Shown: positions 57,080 to 64,000 of the stretch, piece after piece
Layout: each line of letters begins with the position of its first letter
Position numbering within the stretch: the first letter of the stretch is position 1
Source: Uloborus plumipes
Lineage: Eukaryota > Arthropoda > Arachnida > Araneae > Uloboridae
Length of the DNA stretch: 64,000 bases
Direction of reading: 5' to 3'
NCBI GenBank assembly: GCA_038373865.1
Contig: JAXGGA010005833.1
Coordinates: forward strand, 1-64,000
Notes under the pieces: model-generated
Database searches by the model: none
Told to the model about the DNA's origin: nothing
Seen by the model: only the letters and a program-made list of their open reading frames with translations
Position numbers and translations under genes: made by a program

Positions 57080-57440
57080 TATTTATAGTTCCCATTTCAA
57101 ATGAATTATTTGACGGCAATTATGATAAGAATTAACCAATTTACAGTCGTGTTCAATGTTATCCAAACCGAGAACTGCTTCATACTTCGCATTCTTGCTC
57201 GAAGTTTCTAAATATAACGACAACAATTTAAGATATTCGACGAGAAAAGGCTGGAGCGCCCCATTCTTCCCGAAGCACATGCTGCCTCAATTAGAGAATT
57301 TGGAATGCTGGAAAATTGCTTCGGGGCATAAATCGCCCGTTTTAAAGTAATGGCATTTAGCGGGCTCGGATTGCCAGCGTTTGATTCAGACGATAATAAA
57401 ATTAAGATGATTTCATACCAGCTTTTAAATGCTTAATGCA
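57080..57440. promoter_or_regulatory. Repeat-free stretch with homeodomain-like sites, possible enhancer
   Basis: Balanced composition, with AT-core sites such as CAATTAGAG, TTAATTC-like and AAAGTAATGGC, and CATAAATCGCC, between MITEs. No frame with splice support. The idea that it is regulatory is inference from composition and motif style only. Confidence 0.22.
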
Positions 57441-57446
57441 CATTTC

Positions 57447-57672
57447 TGAGAGGGGTCGTCCAGAAATGATGTCGCGCTTTGAGGGGAGAGAGGGGTTCGT
57501 GAAATTGTTACTTTTTGTGACAAGGGGGGAGAGATCGGGGAAGAAATGTGACAACACGCATCTTTTCACTGAAAATGCGGGGATGTCCACAAATGATGTC
57601 CCACATTGAGGCGGGAGAGAGGGGGTTAGTAAAATCGTGACAGTTGTGACAAGGGGAAGGGGAGAGAATAGT
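57447..57672. repeat. Two-unit tandem repeat
   Basis: GTCCAGAAATGATGTCGCGC, then TTTGAGGGGAGAGAGGGG, then TTGTGACAAGGGGGGAG (57447-57531) recur as GTCCACAAATGATGTCCCAC, then TTGAGGCGGGAGAGAGGGG, then GTTGTGACAAGGGGAAG (57586-57662). The offset is about 139 bp. It reads as a purine-rich repeat, not a gene. Confidence 0.7.
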
Positions 57673-57689
57673 GTAAAAGTCAAATTATC

Positions 57690-58100
57690 CCAATGAAAGA
57701 TTAACTGTCAGTTTTGAGGCTACTCATTCCATGCAATCTCAACAGGTCTCAATGTGAAATGTAAATAACACGTCTAGTATATTGGAAAGTTATTGCAATC
57801 AATTAAAAAAAATATTTCAATGCATTACTAAAATTAAAGCAATAATAGTTTAATGTATTAATAAAATAATTATGCTTTTTAAGAATGGTGGAAAATATAG
57901 GTAAGAGGAACGTAATGGGTGATTACAAGTCTGTTTTTTAAACGATCAATGTATTATAGAAGTATACATAATAGTGCGATAAAAGCAGAACAAGATATTC
58001 TATATCTGATCTCAAATATTAATTTTTCGGTCTATTCTTTCTCTTTTTTTTCCTTATTTCTTTATTTTTTATTTTTTTTTTTTTTTTGTCTCTTGAAGTG
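57690..58100. other. No gene seen
   Basis: AT-rich with a T-run at about 58069-58087. The open frame at 57919-58260 spans low complexity and the adjacent repeat and is not credible as a gene. Confidence 0.4.
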
Positions 58101-58104
58101 GTAT

Positions 58105-58350
58105 CAACCAGGTCTGCCAAGCCGGAGAGAAAATGACAAGACTCCGACTAATGAAAATTTTGGAATTACTGCTCTTAATCTGACTCTTTTACTGGAAAAG
58201 CAGTCCATCTCCGCGACTCCAATTCACTCTGCAGCCCTAGCAAAATTAAAGGGCTCTTAGGAAAAATGAACGATTCTTATTTCGAAGCCCCAAAATCAGT
58301 TCGACCCTGTCTCCGCGACTCCAGCTCTGATTCCGCAGCTCTGGTAGAGA
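58105..58350. repeat. 'GACTCCGACTC' repeat segment
   Basis: It holds GACAAGACTCCGACTAATG, CCGCGACTCCAATTCACTC with TGCAGCCCTAGC, and CCGCGACTCCAGCTCTGATT with CCGCAGCTCTGG. This is the diverged form of the palindromic repeat at 62732-62816, here apparently in two copies. Confidence 0.5.
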
Positions 58351-59480
58351 ATCATTTAATGTAGGAAGGACGGCAAAGGATAACAGCAGCAAGTATTTGG
58401 GTTCTTGTTTATGTCATAATCAGACACTGGATAAATGTTGCACGAAAAGCATGAACATTTTCCTTGTAACACCTATTCTTTATATTTGTTATTTGCCATG
58501 TTTGTCGTTGCGATTTCAACAGCAAAACTCGTTAAAACAATGCCCTGTTTCATTCAAGGCTTAAGTCAACTTTTAATCTTTCAGCCTACAACCTTCATTG
58601 AATCAAGCAAAAATGTCGTAATAAGCTTATGCTCACGTAAATTTTAACAACGATGACAATTTTGAAGTTTTGTAAATGCAGAATTATTTTTATTTACAAT
58701 AAGCAAAAAAAAAAAAAGTTTGTAGCATACCTGCAACAACGCTGATGATAAATTTTCATTTTCCAGTTTTCAGTATTAGTGAAGGCAAAAAGACAGTTCA
58801 CACTCATCATATTTGAAATACAGATAATTCTTCCAACCAGGAATACTCTGTAACAACTAAATTTTTGAGAGCAGAGACATGCTTATTTTGCAGAATGAAA
58901 CAAACTTTGAATTGAAAAATAAATTCAGTAATTGCTTAGCACATACAAACTCACTTGTAATGAGAAGAAACAATAGGTCTCATTTAAAAAATTTGAAAAA
59001 AAAAAAATAAATAAATAAATTGCTATGTTGAAATACTGTCTCCAAATTCTCCGCCTTACCACTCAAAGTTTGTCAGCCATGGATAGTTTTTGGGAGATCA
59101 TAGTGACCACTTGTGTCCTCCTGTCGGAGCCCCCTTGCTTTTAATTGTTCAGTTTATATCTGTGCCTCGTCATATTTTGTTTAGTAGGAAGTTAAAACAC
59201 GTAAAATACTTCACTGCAACACTTAAATAGTATGAAATGAAAGGTTATTTCTAGTTATTAAAAAAACTATCATTGTGGAACCTTAAAAGATGCATTTCAA
59301 ACCTTTGTTAGATACCATTGCTGCTACGTGTCAAGAAAACGGCAATTTTTAATTAAACGGCATCAATATTGTTATGGTTTCATTTGTAATTTTTTAGCTA
59401 ATTTTTACTTAACCTCCAATCTTACTAATTGATGAACTGCTGTACACATGGATGATAATGATAGTGATCATTGAATATTT
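58351..59480. other. No gene seen
   Basis: AT-rich; (AAAT)n near 59005-59020. No exon supported. Confidence 0.35.
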
Positions 59481-59487
59481 GTAATAG

Positions 59488-59634
59488 TGGGTTGTGTTGG
59501 AGTTAGTGGATCTGCTGCAAAATCTCTGTTGCCAACTCTGAAATACGAAGAAATGAGATCAGACCCCGATAGTAATCACGTGACACTCGTTCCCTCTCTG
59601 TCTGGTTTATTGAGGGTTACTGATCTCTTTAAAG
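59488..59634 (+). CDS. Weak candidate exon
   Basis: An open stretch encoding SAAKSLLPTLKYEEMRSDPD, then SNHVTLVPSLSGLLRVTDLF has protein-like composition. It is followed by a good donor (AAAG then GTACGT at 59635). The upstream acceptor is poor: AG at 59486-59487 or 59505-59506 without a pyrimidine tract. It could instead be 5'UTR or chance. No family recognised. Confidence 0.2.
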
Positions 59635-59884
59635 GTACGTTACAAATCGTGCTTCATCCTTTTCCTGAAAGGCTCTACCTGAAGAAGAAAAAAAAAGAAG
59701 CAGGAGAAAAAAAAAAAAAAACTTCCAAAAGATACTATTCTCGTCGTGTCGTCGCAAGTACCTTAACCCTCCCAAACAACCCCTTTCTCTTTGTTGTCAT
59801 CCTCACTTTCCAGAACCACGGGCTTCCTGGGATATATTTTGGCGAAATACTGGACACGTGGTCCCGATGACGATTTCAGCGCAC

Positions 59885-59930
59885 AGTATTTATAGATCAG
59901 ATCCTAGCTGCTCCTGCAAAAATCTTCAGA
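59885..59930 (+). promoter_or_regulatory. Possible core promoter
   Basis: A TATA-like TATTTATAG at about 59886 lies roughly 40 bases upstream of an initiator-like TCTTCAGACT near 59923, and both precede the candidate first coding exon at 60018. Suggestive only. Confidence 0.2.
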
Positions 59931-60017
59931 CTCTCCAGACTCGCCGAAAATAAACTCGGTGCTCCGTTTTGTTGCTCTTTTTTTTTCTTTTCTCTCCACC
60001 GGAGGAAGAAATCTTTT

Positions 60018-60126
60018 ATGATGTGCGAGGTAATCCCTTCGCAGATGCTGGGAGTTGCCATGGCGGGGAAGGCAGTCACCAAGGTGGTCCACAGGTGCTA
60101 TTCGGCTAAGGAGGACAGAAATCTAA
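60018..60126 (+). CDS. Candidate first coding exon, gene leaves window
   Basis: The frame opens with two Met codons (60018, 60021) after a GC-richer, pyrimidine-rich leader and reads MMCEVIPSQMLGVAMAGKAV, then TKVVHRCYSAKEDRNL, before a consensus donor GTACGT at 60127 (phase 1). The composition and donor are better than chance for this AT-rich DNA. A later in-frame Met (AMAGK) could also start. The segment AGKAVTKVVHRCYSA is basic with few acids, so a mitochondrial presequence is possible. I do not recognise the protein, and the next exon is not visible. Confidence 0.35.
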
Positions 60127-61917
60127 GTACGTGCAACATTTTAAGTCTTTATTCTGATTCGTGATTGGTTTTACTTTGAAATGTTATATTTGTCAGAAAA
60201 CAAGACAACTAGATTCCTCAACTGTTGTCTTTCTGAGCTAAGTGTTGCAACAGCTTTAAGTTTGCAACAGCTTAAGTCCTTTCTCTGATTGTCTTTTGCT
60301 GTTGGTAATAGTAGATCAAAATGCTACGTGGACAATCGTGTCGGGTAACATTTTTGAAAAAATAGCGAATTTTTTTGACGGGATCAACATGCCGTTTCCT
60401 CTTTTTATGTTATTTCTCTAAGTTTCTCCTTTTGCACTTCAAAAAGATTTATTTTCAATGAAGAGACGTGTTTCTCCCAATTTATTGACTAAATTGAGGT
60501 GGAAAGGACCAATGTGACCGTAACAAGATTAAAAGGTGAACAGTTCAAAGTTGCAGTATATCTTTATTATACTGAAAAAAAAATCAAAACTTTTAATCCT
60601 TTTTTATGGGACTCCATTATTTGTAACTAAGTTCTTCTTCTGAGCTCTTTAAATGCACTTAGTCCGATTCTTGAGATTATTGCATTCGAAGCCACTATTT
60701 TTACTTGAATTAGCAAGGGAGAGTTAAAATCAAGAAGACATATACACTGTATTTGTTTTACGCGATAGGACTGAAATTTCCACTCATTTTGTAAATGTAT
60801 TACAAAATGACCTAATGATCAGTTAAGATTTTATGACAGGTTTGAGGAACTTGTATGCTTGCCAAATTCTTGCACAAATTCGTAAACAAAATTATATTAA
60901 TATAAATTTGTTGCTGTGTAAATCGTTGGTAGCAGGACTGATCCAGCTTCTAATGTTGGAAAGGATCATTTCCGGTCGCTGGGGTGGCATAAGTTCCGTT
61001 TTGAGACATTGAGAGGTTTAGGCGTATTTTCAAAATATAAGTCTCAAATACGCACTTTTAACTTTCCTTTGGTTACATTGGGGGGGGGGGGGGCGGGTTA
61101 TGACTCCCTTCTCTCCTCTGGCTTCGCGCCTGTGCCTTAAGCTGCATATTTCATTATATGTTTCATTTTAAGCAGTATTTGAATAGCGGAAGTTGGCACG
61201 GTGAATTACAATAATTTTCATAAACGACATATTGCTATTTTATATTTAACTCACAATAGCTCTCTTATTTACAGTAAATTAAAAATTATATATGGTTCAT
61301 TCCAGCAAAAATGGTACAAATCAGTCCCGAGACTTTGGAATTTTTTTAAATCAATTTTAATAACTACCACCCATTAAATGTATTTTTTATTGGTTTTAGA
61401 TTGAATTTTTTGCAATCAAGTATCAATTGTTTAGGTATAATCCATTGACAAAGGACACACAAAAATTTTTTTGTTAGAAGAAGGAGAAAATGACGTGTCC
61501 CAGTTTCAAATTGCTAGAATTTTAAATGTGATTTCAGATTAAGGTGTAGTGTAACAGCAAAATAAATTACACTGCATTGCACAAAAGATGCGTCTGTCAC
61601 CATTACTTCAGATTATTACGCAAATGAAAAAAAAAAACACTATTATTTATCCATATCCCTTAGATTTTCTATGTTTCGAAGTGTCCACTCTGTTACAAGC
61701 CTTTTGGAAATAAAATAAACAATTGCATTCGATATGATATATTAAAAAAAATATATAAGTAGTATAACTGATTAGCTCGCTACATTGAATTATGTAGTCA
61801 GCAACCAGGGTGAGCCTAATTCTTTTCTTATGATAGTTAATTTGAACTGTTGGATGTCCACTCTGTTACAGTCATATTAATGATGAAAAAAATATAATAC
61901 TGTTTTAATTGTTAATA
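60127..61917. other. No further exon seen
   Basis: If the exon at 60018 is real this is its first intron. It contains a G-run at about 61080-61096, and the phrase GTCCACTCTGTTAC twice (about 61681 and 61856), a possible repeat pair. No mobile-element ends were established. Confidence 0.35.
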
Positions 61918-62478
61918 CAGTGAACTCTCACTTATACGCCGCCTCATTTATGCGCCTTTTTCACTTATACGACGATTTTAAATGGTCCCAGCACATTCCA
62001 TATCAAAATAAGGATATTATCATTCGTTTATGTGTCGCTCTAAAGATAAATATTTCACTTATGCGCCGAATTTTTCGTAAAATGTAAAAAATATATTTAT
62101 TTTCTTAAAAAAAAATAAGCATTTTTCTTCACTTTCCTCTTTTATCTTTCGATTTTATTGCTCACGGAAGGCATTTTTTCCGCATAAACTAGAGTTCGGA
62201 GAGGGATAATTATCTATTATGCATCTTTTTAAGGGGAACAGTTTGTAATTAGGTATGCTACAATTTTTGTTTTCTCTTTATCATTGTAATTACGTTACAG
62301 TAATTGCCAAACCGTAGTAATAGATCTCTTGTCTATAGAAACATTCTTATTCATTCTCTCATTAGAACCTATGTTGCGTTTTAGTTCTTTAAATAGGCTT
62401 GTTCACTTATACGTCTCTTTCACTTATGCGCATTTTTCTGTTGGTCCCTTGGGCCGGCGCATAAGTGAGAGTTCACTG
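61918..62478. mobile_element. Pogo/Tigger-like MITE, 561 bp
   Basis: The ends CAGTGAACTCTCACTTATAC and AAGTGAGAGTTCACTG are inverted, flanked by TA (61916-61917, 62479-62480). The phrase CACTTATACG/CACTTATGCG recurs several times inside both ends as subterminal repeats. Non-coding. Confidence 0.85.
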
Positions 62479-62731
62479 TATTAAGGATACTAAAGTTGAA
62501 ATAAAACAGCTACATTTCATATTGTCCCCTAAGATCAAGATAGTATAGTTGTAAAGTAAAAATTCAAATTCTTCATACAGATCATTTTTATTTATTGATT
62601 GAGCGGTTTTGGCATTTGAACTACTGCACTGTTTTCCTGCATGCAAACATTGACACGTTAGAGTACACGAAATATTATTACCCCACAACTGCATCTCATA
62701 GTTGTGCAACGTTGCCCAGATCACTATAAAC

Positions 62732-62816
62732 CAGGGCTGCGGAGTCGGAGTCGGAAGTTTTAAAATCCCGGAGTCGGAGTCGATCATTTTTCCTCCGACT
62801 CCGCAGCCCTGCTATA
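62732..62816. repeat. Palindromic 'GACTCCGACTC' repeat, 85 bp
   Basis: CAGGGCTGCGGAGTCGGAGT at the left and CCGACTCCGCAGCCCTG at the right are inverted repeats. GGAGTCGGAGTCG occurs again in the middle. The flanks read CTATAAACCAGGG and CCCTGCTATAAACA, so CTATAAAC may be an 8-bp target duplication. Confidence 0.72.
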
Positions 62817-63814
62817 AACACTTCGTCTTTACTACAATGTAGTCAAGTGCAATTGGAGTATTTCGTGCGGGACAGCAATGGGGAAAAGCTTTTAGTTCGC
62901 TTTATCTCATTTCCAGTCAAATGATGTTCATAGCGCAATTTTCGTAACTTTTTACCCAGTCTCAAGACACTTTAGAACTATTTTCTATCCCATGGAATGG
63001 GACAACAGAATCACAGCCAGACACGACATGAGCAGCAGGCAGACTTTAAACTACGTCTTTTATTTTGAAACTGTTAATTTAGATATATTGATGCAATCCC
63101 GGGTTTTAGCTATACCATGCAATCTTCAATTTTTATAGTTAGTCACTAATAGTTGTACAATAGTATAATGAATGCGTCAGTGTCACCGCATCTAGTTCAT
63201 TTTCATTTCCTTTAGCAGCATATGCTATATCCTGAATCATTATAATATATGCCTATTCTTGATCTGTATTCAAACCAGTTAGCTGAGCTAGGAGGTTATC
63301 CTCCATGTATTTGACTGGCATGGTATAAAAACCAACTGTTCTCGAATGGGACATCACTTATGTTTATAAAAACGTAGTGGCATAAAAGCAGCATCAGTTG
63401 GCATTTAGTAACTAATTTGACATCGTTATATTTGTGGGGAAGTGGTGTAGTTTCAATAAATATATAATTTCATCCGATGCCTCGCTGTTGTTGTACTCTT
63501 AATGTTGTAGTCATGAGATCTGTCAAATACCAGGTGGACAGTAGGGAAGCTTTTTGCTCGTCAATGATTTTTTCCGGGACATTTTTCTTTAAATCATGCA
63601 CAGATCCTCCTACAGGTTATTGGGAAACCCACGGCTAATCACAGCCTTCAATGATTATTAGTGTAAGTGGCTTCATTCTCCTGATGGACTGTGGCATTCA
63701 TAATGTCATTAAATCAGACTTACCAACAGCCTCTTTCATGTTTCCATCGTCTTTAAACACAGATGGAGATACAGAAGCAAGTTTGTATTTTAACCCATCA
63801 GTAATTTTTATATA
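62817..63814. other. No gene seen
   Basis: AT-rich single-copy-looking sequence. No exon, RNA gene or mobile-element end was supported before 63815. Confidence 0.35.
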
Positions 63815-64000
63815 CACTGGCGGAAAAAAAATCCCAACACCAAGAAAAAATTGCCGTAGAGTAACGAAATTTGGGTAATGCAATTTTCTAGTTAACATGT
63901 TTAATTGATTAAATGTACAAGATCACTGGCTAATTTAAGCTCAAGAAAATGCTGTGCAAATGTGAAATTATGTTAATTTAATAGAGGGTGTAACCTCCAG
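63815..64000. mobile_element. Left end of a Tc1/mariner-like element, cut by window edge
   Basis: CACTGGCGGAAAAAAAATCC follows TA (63813-63814). Its form, a CACTGGCGG start then an A-run, is a familiar mariner/Tc1 terminus in arthropods. The body continues beyond the window, so no transposase can be seen. The rest (GTAATGCAATTTTCTAG and onward) is consistent with a subterminal region. Confidence 0.5.

Noticed and set aside
57919..58260. 113-codon open frame on the plus strand
   Set aside because: It spans a T-run translated as Phe/Leu and then a known repeat segment, so it is not a gene.

Overview
The window looks like intergenic and intronic nuclear DNA of an arthropod, most probably an arachnid and perhaps a spider. 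It is AT-rich, introns and gaps are long, coding sequence is very sparse, and old DNA transposons are everywhere. The lineage call is inference from three things: an insect-type gustatory (chemosensory) receptor, a 5'-truncated LINE whose C-terminal Cys/His segment resembles those of arthropod non-LTR elements, and the mix of Tc1, pogo, hAT and piggyBac-like repeats. No bacterial, organellar or viral gene order is visible.

Only a few coding features are credible. (1) 5638-5829 (+) is the terminal coding exon of an unrecognised gene whose earlier exons lie upstream, perhaps outside the window. (2) 26925-28121 (+) is an intact 398-residue gustatory-receptor-like gene. (3) Just downstream of it lies a broken paralogue of its 3' third, cut into pieces by transposons between 28515 and 33752. 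(4) 47412-48394 (+) is a class A (rhodopsin-family) GPCR gene carrying two single-base frameshifts, followed by a decayed tandem copy of its 3' end. (5) 59.5-60.1 kb may hold the first exon or exons of another plus-strand gene that leaves the window. (6) There are two Tc1-family transposases (one broken, one nearly intact), a possible third fragment, and one LINE fragment.

Everything else that can be explained is repeats. Region 0-15 kb has a palindromic TA-flanked element beside a dead Tc1-like element, CACTGTAAAA-type MITEs, a 44-bp minisatellite and a tRNA-like SINE. Region 15-20 kb is a nested composite: a CACTG-ended element holding a piggyBac-like element that holds a 147-bp tandem array, plus a second SINE. 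Region 28.5-33.8 kb is the deepest nest, with five or more elements in the receptor pseudogene, several with readable target-site duplications. Region 35-47 kb has long palindromes, pogo/Tigger-like MITEs, two piggyBac-like families (one inside the other) and a 2.6-kb element with subterminal repeats. Region 51-57 kb has more CACTG-type MITEs, including a 59-bp tandem expansion, and several pogo-like MITEs. A further Tc1/mariner-like end enters at the right edge.

I found no convincing undescribed biochemical system. The most informative signals are the dismembered receptor paralogue with its readable insertion order, the twice-frameshifted GPCR with a duplicated tail, and a set of MITE families with self-complementary internal tiles or a shared pogo-like terminal design. 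All similarity calls were made by eye, and no database search was run.
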